Shown one piece after another: positions 22,964 to 29,811 of a stretch of 43,537 nt of DNA. Numbering within the stretch: position 1 is the stretch's first letter; every line of letters starts with the position of its first letter. Position numbers and translations under genes: made by a program. The DNA is taken from NCBI GenBank assembly GCA_002396335.1, contig DGXN01000022.1, positions 1-43,537 on the forward strand, read 5' to 3'. The notes below the pieces were generated by a model. That model had not been told where the DNA came from, made no database searches, and worked only from the letters and a program-made list of their open reading frames with translations. Origin of the DNA: Bacteroidales bacterium UBA4231 (GTDB lineage Bacteria; Bacteroidota; Bacteroidia; Bacteroidales; UBA932).

Positions 22964-25900
22964 TCAGGCTTTGGGGTATTTCACCGTGAAGCAGGCGCCG
23001 CCGAGGACAAACGAGCGGGAGTAGGAGATGGAACCGCCGCAGTGTTCGGCAATCCGCCGGCAGATGGCCAGACCCAGGCCGCTGCCGCTGGTCTTGGTGG
23101 TGAAGTCGGGCGTGAAAATCTTCTCCTGGTTCTGTTCGGACACGCCCGGTCCGTTGTCTTCCACCACAATCTCGTAGAAGCCGTCGTCGGAGGAATTGCG
23201 CACGGACACCAGGATGCGTTTGCCGCCCTCTTCCCCGTCTACGGCCTGCATGGCGTTTGTCAGGAGGTTCACCACCACGCGGGTGAGCTGCGGGCGCGGA
23301 GCGTCCACCATGGCCCCCGGCAGGCCGATGAACTCGAGCGCCACGTCGTCCCGGGAGTCGAACAGTTCGGTCTCCTGCTTCACCAGGGCGTTCAGGTCCA
23401 GCCTTTCGGCCTTCTGGTCGTACATCTTGGCGAAGGTGGAGAACTGGTCGGCCGAGTCGGCCAGGAGGTCCACATGGTAGAGGACGGTCTGGGCCACTTC
23501 GTCGAAGCGTTCCTGCCACTGTGGATTGCCGGTGGTCTTCATCCGCATGAGCATCTGGAGCTGCAGCTTGATGGGCGTGAGCGGGTTCTTCAGGTCGTGC
23601 GCGACGCGGCGGGCCATGTCGGTCCAGGCTTTGTCCCTTTCGGCCTGGGCCAGGCGGCGGGAACTGTCGCCCAGGTCCCGCACCATGCGGTTGTAAGCCT
23701 GCACCAGCGGGGTGATTTCGTCGTCCTGGTCGTATTCGAGGGTTTCCAGATGGTCTACGTCCGTGACGGTCATCTTGCGGCGCAGTTCCGTGATGGGATG
23801 GAACAGGCCGGCCACCACTTCGAAGGTGATGAGACGGGAAATCATCAGCAGCAGGAGGAAGATGGTGATGACGGTGGCGATGTGCAGGATGGCCTCGGTC
23901 TCAAAGTCGTGGGTGATGTCCGTAAAGGGGGAGGAGACGATGCACACCATGCGCCCATCGCTGTTGATGATGGGGGCGTACAGGGCATAGTAATGCCGCC
24001 GTCCCACCCTTTCGGTGTGCATGTAGAACCGTTTGTGGCCGTACTGGATGTTGTAGAAGGCGTCGTCGTTGAGCCGATGTCCGAGGATCATCCGGTCGTA
24101 GACTTCGGGGGTGGTGCTCATGACCACGCGGCCGCTCACGTCGAACAGGGTGATGTCGCAGCGGAGGTTGTTGCCGACGGCGTCCACGGCCTGGAGGACC
24201 TCCGCAGTCTGCACCTGGTCGGGACCTTCCACGCCCCTGAGATGCTCCTGCAGCATGGACTGGAGGGTGTTGATGCGGGCGGTCATGATGCTCTGCATGT
24301 CGGCATTGTTGCGCTTGTAGACGAACCAGACGCTGAATCCGGCCATGGCCACCAGGGTAAGGATGAGGGATATATACACCACCAGGGAAATCCGGGTCTG
24401 GTAATAACGGCGGCCGCTGGAAGAGCGCCTGCGCCAGCACATCAGCGAGATGGCGACGAACGCCAGGATGGCCAGAAGGAAGCCCTCCACCACATAATAG
24501 AGCCATTCGGTGCTTACGCGCGAAATGATAACGGTCTCGCTGTCCGACACGTTGTACACAAAGTGGCACCAGCCTTCCATGTCCAAATGTCCGTCCAGGC
24601 GGTCCAGGTGGCCGGAATTGACGGTAGGATAAGCGTAGGTGCCTTTGTACTGCACCAGCCGGCGGTCGGCATATTTGGCCCAGGAGTAGGCGGGCGGGAG
24701 AGTGATGCGGCCGGGGTCGGCAATGCCCAGGAGGCTCAGGTAGCCGCGGTCCTCGCGGTTGTGTTTGGACTCGACGGTGACCAGGATGGAACTGGCGCCG
24801 TAGTCGCGCACGTAATAGGTAAAGAGGCCGGTATAGGATGTCCGGCCGCTGCCGATGGCGTTGTAGAAGAAGTGGGAGCTTTCTCCCAGCTGGACACCGC
24901 CGCGGAGACGCTCCTGGAACAGCATGGCGGCGTTTTCGTCGGTGCCGGGGTTCAGGACGGCGATGTCGTAGTCCTGCGAGATGCGGCCCATATAACTGCT
25001 CACCAGACGGCTGCGGATGAGGGCGTTGCCGTCCTGCATCACGGAAAGGGCGCCGATGACCGGGTCGGCCCCGATGGCGGATTCTACGGCGCGGAGCTGG
25101 ATTTCAAGGGCGATGTCGCGGTCCATGGCGAGCCGGTTGGCCCAGACTTCCACCCGCTGTTCCTCTTTTTGGAAGCCCAGCGTCGAGGACATGACCACCA
25201 GATAGATGCCCACGGCCGCGGCATAGCCGATGCGGGCCGGGAGCGAGAACATGTCGTACCGCAGACCCAGGAGCGACCGGACCAGCGGGGAGAGCATCTG
25301 CAGGAGGATGGGAACCGTCAGGGAAAGCCCCAGGAAACTCAGGTAGACCACGGCCGTGTACCTGTTCAGCAGCGTGATCTTATACAGCTCCAGGATAATG
25401 TTGGAGTTCACGAGGATGCTCCGGAACACGAGGTGCAGATAGATCACGACGCCCGCCACCATCAGCAGGTTTCCGGCGGCGAGGACCACCTCCACCCACC
25501 GGGCGTTCAGCCGCCGGAGGGCCTTCAGGAAGGTCCAGCGTACCAGGTACAGGTCCAGTACCAGAAGGGTGATCAGAAGGTTCAGCAGGACGACGGCCCC
25601 CAGCGAATAGAGGAGGGTACCGTCGGCATACAGCAGGGGAGAGAACAGCTGCGAAGACTGTCCCAGCCCCCGGCCGTAGAGATACAGCCACACCAGCAGG
25701 GCGCTTTGTAGCAGGGCGGTCAGCACAAACCACAGGGCCGATGGATGCACCGACAGCAGCACGAGCGTGGCCGCAACCGCCAGTGCCAGGGCCAGCCAGA
25801 TCAGGGACGAATGCCCCTGGGAGGTTTCTGCGAGGGTTTCGGCCGTGACTTTGAAAAGGGGGATTCCGTCCACGGAAACCGGGACGCCGACGCTGCCGGA

Positions 25901-26455
25901 AAGGGGCCGGACGGCGTAGCTGTTGTCCAGGCGGAAGTAGCGGTTGACACCGTTGATGGAGCCGGCGCGGAGTTCATTCACAATCTCCAGTCCGGCGATG
26001 ATCCGGCAGCCGTCCTCTTCCACCGCCTTCACCAGATACCACTTGGGCCCCAGGTTGACGTAGCTCCATGTCGGGCCGACGTCGGCCAGAGGGGAGGAGA
26101 GATTGCCGCGGGTGTCGCCCAGACGCTGGACAAAGGTTCTGGGGCGGAGGTCGTCGCTGCGAAGGGGGAACTGGTTGGCCCAGCTCTGGAGGGTGTCGCC
26201 CGCATAGCGGTACACCACCATGTCTTCCGGCAGGCCGTTCAGGATCATCCACTCGTCGGCCCCTCCTTCCAGGCCTTTCCGGATATAACCGTCCAGACGC
26301 TGCAGGCGCTTTTCCACCTTGCGTCCCATGTCGGCCGCCACGGTGTCCAGGCTGCTTCGGGCCGACGAACTCACCAGCGACACGGCGAACACCACGGCCG
26401 CGGCCGCCAGCAGAGCCAGTGACACGAAGAGCCGTATGTTGCGTCTTTTATTCAT
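22964..26455 (-). CDS. Large multi-pass histidine kinase, NtrY-like
   Basis: A 1163-residue sensor kinase. An N-terminal membrane segment and an extracytoplasmic region (to about residue 205) are followed by about seven membrane segments (about 210-430). A second extracytoplasmic region, two further membrane segments near 655 and 700, another sensor region (about 720-845), a membrane segment near 860 and a HAMP-like linker come next. The kinase core has the H-box AHDLKNP (His953), the N-box NLLTNAMQAVD near 1064 and the G-boxes VEDNGPGV and SGSGLGLAICRRIAEHCGG. The start at 26455 (MNKRRNIRLFVSLALLA) is preferred to one 18 codons earlier, inside rlmH. It overlaps rlmH by 8 bp. The probable partner is the sigma-54-type regulator at 20880. 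The signal sensed is unknown. Confidence 0.88.
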   Translation of the reverse strand: MNKRRNIRLFVSLALLAAAAVVFAVSLVSSSARSSLDTVAADMGRKVEKRLQRLDGYIRKGLEGGADEWMILNGLPEDMVVYRYAGDTLQSWANQFPLRSDDLRPRTFVQRLGDTRGNLSSPLADVGPTWSYVNLGPKWYLVKAVEEDGCRIIAGLEIVNELRAGSINGVNRYFRLDNSYAVRPLSGSVGVPVSVDGIPLFKVTAETLAETSQGHSSLIWLALALAVAATLVLLSVHPSALWFVLTALLQSALLVWLYLYGRGLGQSSQLFSPLLYADGTLLYSLGAVVLLNLLITLLVLDLYLVRWTFLKALRRLNARWVEVVLAAGNLLMVAGVVIYLHLVFRSILVNSNIILELYKITLLNRYTAVVYLSFLGLSLTVPILLQMLSPLVRSLLGLRYDMFSLPARIGYAAAVGIYLVVMSSTLGFQKEEQRVEVWANRLAMDRDIALEIQLRAVESAIGADPVIGALSVMQDGNALIRSRLVSSYMGRISQDYDIAVLNPGTDENAAMLFQERLRGGVQLGESSHFFYNAIGSGRTSYTGLFTYYVRDYGASSILVTVESKHNREDRGYLSLLGIADPGRITLPPAYSWAKYADRRLVQYKGTYAYPTVNSGHLDRLDGHLDMEGWCHFVYNVSDSETVIISRVSTEWLYYVVEGFLLAILAFVAISLMCWRRRSSSGRRYYQTRISLVVYISLILTLVAMAGFSVWFVYKRNNADMQSIMTARINTLQSMLQEHLRGVEGPDQVQTAEVLQAVDAVGNNLRCDITLFDVSGRVVMSTTPEVYDRMILGHRLNDDAFYNIQYGHKRFYMHTERVGRRHYYALYAPIINSDGRMVCIVSSPFTDITHDFETEAILHIATVITIFLLLLMISRLITFEVVAGLFHPITELRRKMTVTDVDHLETLEYDQDDEITPLVQAYNRMVRDLGDSSRRLAQAERDKAWTDMARRVAHDLKNPLTPIKLQLQMLMRMKTTGNPQWQERFDEVAQTVLYHVDLLADSADQFSTFAKMYDQKAERLDLNALVKQETELFDSRDDVALEFIGLPGAMVDAPRPQLTRVVVNLLTNAMQAVDGEEGGKRILVSVRNSSDDGFYEIVVEDNGPGVSEQNQEKIFTPDFTTKTSGSGLGLAICRRIAEHCGGSISYSRSFVLGGACFTVKYPKA

Positions 26456-26921
26456 GGTGATAAGGCTCTCCCCGGAGGATAGTGAAAGCCCGGTACAGCT
26501 GTTCTGCAAAAATAGTGCGCACCATTTGGTGCGAGAAAGTCATCCGCGAAAGGGACAGCTTGTAGCGGGCCTGCCGATACACGGCGTCCGAGAATCCGTA
26601 GGCCCCGCCGATGACGAAAATCAGGTTCTTGGCGCCGCTCCCGAGCTGTTTTTCCAGAAAATCGGCGAATTCCAGGGAGCGGTATTCGTGTCCGTGTTCG
26701 TCCAGGAGGATCAGGATGTCCTGCAGGCCGACGGTTTTCAGGATCAGCTCTCCTTCCTTCTCCTTGATCTGGTCCCGGGATAGGGCCTGGACCTTTTTGA
26801 GCTCAGGAATCTCGGTGACGGTAAAGGGGACGTAGTGCTTGAGCCGGGACGTATACACATCCAGGCCCTCCTTCACCCACCGGATATCGGTTTTCCCGAC
26901 TGTCACCAATTGAACCGTCAT
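26448..26921 (-). CDS. rlmH: 23S rRNA pseudouridine-1915 N3-methyltransferase
   Basis: A 157-residue SPOUT-class enzyme that methylates pseudouridine 1915 in helix 69 of 23S rRNA. Family motifs are present: the strand-loop LLDEHG, the knotted SAM site FVIGGAYGF, and the C-terminal SHQMVRTIFAEQLYRAFTIL followed by GEPYHHE. The full family length is covered. The ATG at 26921 is contained in the first unit of a repeat array that forms the entire upstream leader. The gene overlaps the histidine kinase by 8 bp, so the two are probably co-transcribed. Confidence 0.95.
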   Translation of the reverse strand: MTVQLVTVGKTDIRWVKEGLDVYTSRLKHYVPFTVTEIPELKKVQALSRDQIKEKEGELILKTVGLQDILILLDEHGHEYRSLEFADFLEKQLGSGAKNLIFVIGGAYGFSDAVYRQARYKLSLSRMTFSHQMVRTIFAEQLYRAFTILRGEPYHHE

Positions 26922-26976
26922 TCTGAGCTTATTGTCATTTTGAGCTTATTGTCATTCTGAGCGCAGCGAAGAATCT
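26917..26976. repeat. 17-bp tandem units fused to a dispersed repeat
   Basis: Two copies of a 17-bp unit (GTCATTCTGAGCTTATT at 26917-26933, one base different at 26934-26950) lead into the longer unit at 26950-26976 (TGTCATTCTGAGCGCAGCGA and onwards to AGAATCT). The long unit recurs at 38573-38599 with 24 of 27 bases identical. This family of sequence is widespread between genes in many bacterial genomes. On the other strand it encodes the spurious peptide motif ILRCAQNDN often seen in databases. Confidence 0.85.
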
Positions 26977-26980
26977 TCAT
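26918..26980 (-). other. Possible 20-codon upstream ORF of rlmH, made of repeat DNA
   Basis: From the ATG at 26980, three bases after the -7 box, an open frame reads MKILRCAQNDNKLKMTISSE. It ends with a TGA that overlaps the rlmH start codon as ATGA. The arrangement would allow translational coupling. Because the frame is simply the repeat read through, it may be chance. I do not claim a functional peptide. Confidence 0.25.
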
Positions 26981-26982
26981 CG

Positions 26983-27014
26983 CAAATGTAACAATTCGGC
27001 GCGGAATTTGCAAG
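26983..27014 (-). promoter_or_regulatory. rlmH promoter
   Basis: On the minus strand CTTG (27014-27011), 20 bp, and TACATTTG (26990-26983) fit the Bacteroidetes pattern with one mismatch in the -33 element. Transcription would begin near 26979, so the whole leader of about 57 nt is the repeat array. Confidence 0.55.
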
Positions 27015-27026
27015 AAATACAGCGGA

Positions 27027-27488
27027 ATGCAAAAACCGCTACATATCCTCGTCGTTGTCTGTGCCCTGTGCGCAGGCCTGTCGGCCGCTGCCCAGACTTC
27101 GAACTTCCTGCAGGCCAAATCCCATCAGCAGTATCCTGCAGGCGGGGAGTTCTCGGTTTTCTCCTCCATCACCAAGTATCTCTCCCTGGGCGACGCCGCC
27201 TCCCTCTCGTCCTGGTTCGCGGACAATCTGGAGGTCACCGTCATCTCGTCGTCCCGCATCTGTTCCAAGAAACAGGCTACGGAAATCCTCCGCACTTTCT
27301 TCCAGTCCAATACGCCGCGTTCCTTCCAGGTCACCCACAAGGCGTCTGAATCCAATAAGAAATACCTGATCGGCCTGCTGAATGCCGGCGGGGAGCTTTT
27401 CCAAGTCACCATCTACGTCACCGCTTCCGGGTCGGACACCTACAAAATCCAACAGCTGAACATCTCCCGCCAAACCGCCGCTTATTAG
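27027..27488 (+). CDS. DUF4783 family secreted protein
   Basis: A 153-residue protein with a signal peptide (about residues 1-22, ending LSAAAQ). A compact alpha+beta domain follows with the features FSSITKYLSLGDAASLSSWF, then LEVTVISSSRICSKKQATEIL. These are typical of DUF4783, a small Bacteroidetes family with an NTF2-like look whose function is not known. It is divergent from rlmH, a neighbourhood I have seen as common for this family. It probably acts in the periplasm. No catalytic residues can be proposed. Confidence 0.8.
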   Translation: MQKPLHILVVVCALCAGLSAAAQTSNFLQAKSHQQYPAGGEFSVFSSITKYLSLGDAASLSSWFADNLEVTVISSSRICSKKQATEILRTFFQSNTPRSFQVTHKASESNKKYLIGLLNAGGELFQVTIYVTASGSDTYKIQQLNISRQTAAY

Positions 27489-27501
27489 CGCGGTATTTTT
27501 G

Positions 27502-27533
27502 TTGAAAAAGTATCAAAATTTTGCTTATATTTG
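27502..27533 (+). promoter_or_regulatory. Promoter of the AraC regulator gene
   Basis: TTG at 27502-27504 and TATATTTG at 27526-27533 are 21 bp apart. The -7 box ends 4 bp before the ATG at 27538, so the transcript should start at the start codon and be leaderless. The candidate operator at 27505-27522 lies between the two promoter elements. Confidence 0.6.
27505..27522 (+). promoter_or_regulatory. Candidate AraC operator, copy 1 (autoregulation)
   Basis: AAAAAGTATCAA, followed by AATTTT, lies inside the core promoter of the AraC gene. The same 12 bases followed by TTTT occur before the GH5 promoter at 28426-28441. A regulator bound here would block its own transcription. Assignment to this AraC protein is inferred from the shared sequence and position. 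Confidence 0.45.
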
Positions 27534-27537
27534 CAGC

Positions 27538-28416
27538 ATGAGCAAGGTTCTGAACGAAATTACCCCTTTGTCTGAAAAGGACTGTTTCTACATCGTAGAA
27601 CGCCATAAGAGTGAGTTTTTATTCCCTCTCCACACCCACGAAGAATATGAACTTAACTTCATCGAGCATGGAAAGGGCGTCCGCCGCATTGTGGGGGATT
27701 CTGTGGAAGAGATTGGTAATTACGAACTTACGCTCGTCGCCGGCGGGGAATTGGCCCATGCTTGGGAACAGGGACGGTGCACGGCGCCGGATGTGCGGGA
27801 GATCACCATCCAGTTTTCCCCTCAGCTGTTTACGTCGGATATGCTGGCCCGCAATCAGTTCTCCTCCATCAAGAAGATGCTGGACCGCGCCCGGCTGGGA
27901 CTGAATTTCTCCATGGGAGCCATCATGAAAGTATACTCGCGTCTGGACACGCTGGCCACGACGCCGGACCGTTTCGACCAGTTCCTCCATTTTCTGAAAA
28001 TCCTCTACGACCTGTCCCTGGACGCGGACGCCCGGACGCTTGCTTCGTCGTCCTACGCCCAGGCGGACCAGCAGTTGGAAAGCCGCCGTATCAAGAAGGT
28101 AAAGGATTATATTGCAGTACATTACGCAGACCAGGTCCGCCTTGAGGAAATGGCGCTACTGGCGGGGATGTCCGCCTCTGCGTTCAGCCGTTTTTTCAAG
28201 CAGCACACAGGCCGGAATTTTGTGGATTACGTCATTGATATCCGTCTGGGGAATGCCGCCCGCATGCTGGTGGACACAGAGACCGGCATCTCGGAAATCT
28301 GCTACAGCTGCGGCTTCAACAACCTTTCCAATTTCAACCGGACTTTTAAAGCCAGACGGGGTTACACCCCCCGGGATTTCCGCGCTCTTTTTACCAAAAA
28401 CCGCGTATTTGTATAA
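27538..28416 (+). CDS. AraC-family transcriptional regulator of the mannan locus
   Basis: A 292-residue regulator. The N-terminal half is a cupin-like sensor (FLFPLHTHEEYELNFIEHGKG near residues 23-43). The C-terminal 100 residues are a double helix-turn-helix of the AraC type, with VRLEEMALLAGMSASAFSRF as the first and ISEICYSCGFNNLSNFNRTF as the second, then the family end GYTPRDFR. The start at 27538 was chosen because the promoter box ends 4 bp before it; a longer frame from 27499 would begin upstream of the box. Placed directly before the mannan genes in the same direction, it is their likely activator, responding to a manno-oligosaccharide. Confidence 0.9.
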   Translation: MSKVLNEITPLSEKDCFYIVERHKSEFLFPLHTHEEYELNFIEHGKGVRRIVGDSVEEIGNYELTLVAGGELAHAWEQGRCTAPDVREITIQFSPQLFTSDMLARNQFSSIKKMLDRARLGLNFSMGAIMKVYSRLDTLATTPDRFDQFLHFLKILYDLSLDADARTLASSSYAQADQQLESRRIKKVKDYIAVHYADQVRLEEMALLAGMSASAFSRFFKQHTGRNFVDYVIDIRLGNAARMLVDTETGISEICYSCGFNNLSNFNRTFKARRGYTPRDFRALFTKNRVFV

Positions 28417-28425
28417 CCGAAGTCA

Positions 28426-28441
28426 AAAAAGTATCAATTTT
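28426..28441 (+). promoter_or_regulatory. Candidate AraC operator, copy 2 (activation)
   Basis: AAAAAGTATCAATTTT, sharing its first 12 bases with the site in the AraC promoter. It ends 13 bp upstream of the -33 element of the GH5 promoter, a usual place for an activator of the AraC type. Confidence 0.45.
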
Positions 28442-28454
28442 AGACTTTTTTCTA

Positions 28455-28486
28455 TTTGTTTGCCGTACATGCATGATGTATTTTTG
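28455..28486 (+). promoter_or_regulatory. Promoter of the mannan utilisation operon
   Basis: TTTG at 28455-28458 and TATTTTTG at 28479-28486 are separated by exactly 20 bp. Transcription should begin near 28491, so start codons at 28473 and 28476 are excluded for the GH5 gene, leaving 28503 or 28518. Confidence 0.7.
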
Positions 28487-28517
28487 CATCAGAAAAATAT
28501 TTATGTCGGCCAACATA

Positions 28518-29786
28518 ATGAATATAACACGTAAAACGCTGGTATGGGCACTTGCTGTCCTTACCCTTCTGGGCTGTTCCGCCAAACCGTCTTTCGTTAC
28601 CGTTCAGGACGGTGAATTCTATCTGAACGGCAAGCCTTACACCTACATCGGCACCAATTTCTGGTATGGACCCATCCTGGCTTCGGACGGGCAGGGCGGT
28701 GATTTCCAGCGTCTTACCCGGGAACTGGACACCCTTGAGGCACTGGGGCTGAAGAACCTCCGCGTCCTGGTGGGCGGCGACGGCCCCTCGGGCGTTTTCT
28801 CCCGCGTGGAACCTACCCTGCAGCCTGCTCCGGGCGTGTACAATGACACGCTCCTCGTCGGCCTGGACCGTTTCCTCGCAGAACTGGGCAAACGGGATAT
28901 GCGCGCTGTCCTTTACCTGAACAATTCATGGGAATGGAGCGGCGGCTACGGCCAGTACCTGGAGTGGGCCACCGGCGAAAAGGCGCTCATCCCCCTCGAG
29001 TCCGGCTACTGGCCCTTCATGCAGCAGATGCGCAAATTCCAAACCTGCGAAAGTGCGCAGGAACTCTTCTACAATCATCTGCGCGCAATCGTGGGCCGCA
29101 CCAACAGCGTTACTGGCAAGCCCTATAAGGACGACCCCGCCATCTTCTCCTGGCAGATCGGCAATGAGCCCCGCTGCTTCTCCGACGACCCCTCCGTCCG
29201 CAGCGGTTTCATCGGGTGGATGGGAGAGTCGGCCCGCCTGATCCGGGAACTGGACCCGAACCACCTCATCTCCACCGGCAACGAAGGCTGGAAGGGCTGC
29301 GAGGAGGACTGGACTCTCGTGGAGCGGGTGAACACCATCCCCGGCGTCGACTACATGACCATCCACATCTGGCCTTACAACTGGGGCTGGGCCAAGGCCG
29401 ATTCCCTCGCGTCACAACTGCCCACTGCCATCGCCAAAACGCAGGAATACATCGCTCAGCATGCAGAAATGGCCCGCCGCCTGGGACTCCCGCTCGTGTG
29501 CGAGGAGTTCGGTTTCCCGCGCGACGGATTCTCCCCGGAGCAGACTGCTCCCACCACTGGGCGTGACGCTTATTACAGCTACATCTTCTCCCTGGTCGGA
29601 AAAGACCTGCAAGGCGCCAATTTCTGGGGCTGGAGCGGTTTCGCCGAGCCCCGCCATACCCAGTGGCAGAGCGGAGACCCTTACACCGGCGACCCGGCCC
29701 AGGAAGCCCAGGGCCTGAACGGGGTGTACGTAACGGACTACACTGTTGACATCATTCAGGATGCAATCAATAATCTAAACCAATAA
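28518..29786 (+). CDS. GH5_7-like endo-beta-1,4-mannanase, lipoprotein
   Basis: A 422-residue lipoprotein (lipobox LLGC, Cys about residue 20) with a GH5 barrel. The opening FYLNGKPYTYIGTNFWYG and the long WxWSGG loop (NNSWEWSGGYGQYLEWA) are those of subfamily 7 mannanases. The acid/base is Glu217 in QIGNEPRC and the nucleophile Glu330 in CEEFGFPR. It cuts internal beta-1,4-mannosidic bonds in mannan, galactomannan or glucomannan, probably at the cell surface. The start at 28518 gives a clean lipoprotein signal; the ATG at 28503 is possible. It is the first gene of the operon, 25 bp before susC. Confidence 0.9.
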   Translation: MNITRKTLVWALAVLTLLGCSAKPSFVTVQDGEFYLNGKPYTYIGTNFWYGPILASDGQGGDFQRLTRELDTLEALGLKNLRVLVGGDGPSGVFSRVEPTLQPAPGVYNDTLLVGLDRFLAELGKRDMRAVLYLNNSWEWSGGYGQYLEWATGEKALIPLESGYWPFMQQMRKFQTCESAQELFYNHLRAIVGRTNSVTGKPYKDDPAIFSWQIGNEPRCFSDDPSVRSGFIGWMGESARLIRELDPNHLISTGNEGWKGCEEDWTLVERVNTIPGVDYMTIHIWPYNWGWAKADSLASQLPTAIAKTQEYIAQHAEMARRLGLPLVCEEFGFPRDGFSPEQTAPTTGRDAYYSYIFSLVGKDLQGANFWGWSGFAEPRHTQWQSGDPYTGDPAQEAQGLNGVYVTDYTVDIIQDAINNLNQ

Positions 29787-29811
29787 TTATTATTAACCAA
29801 AACCAAGTAGC

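Noticed and set aside
28473..28517. Longer N-terminus of the GH5_7 mannanase
   Set aside because: The first two ATGs lie upstream of the -7 box or inside the promoter, and the lipoprotein signal begins at 28518.
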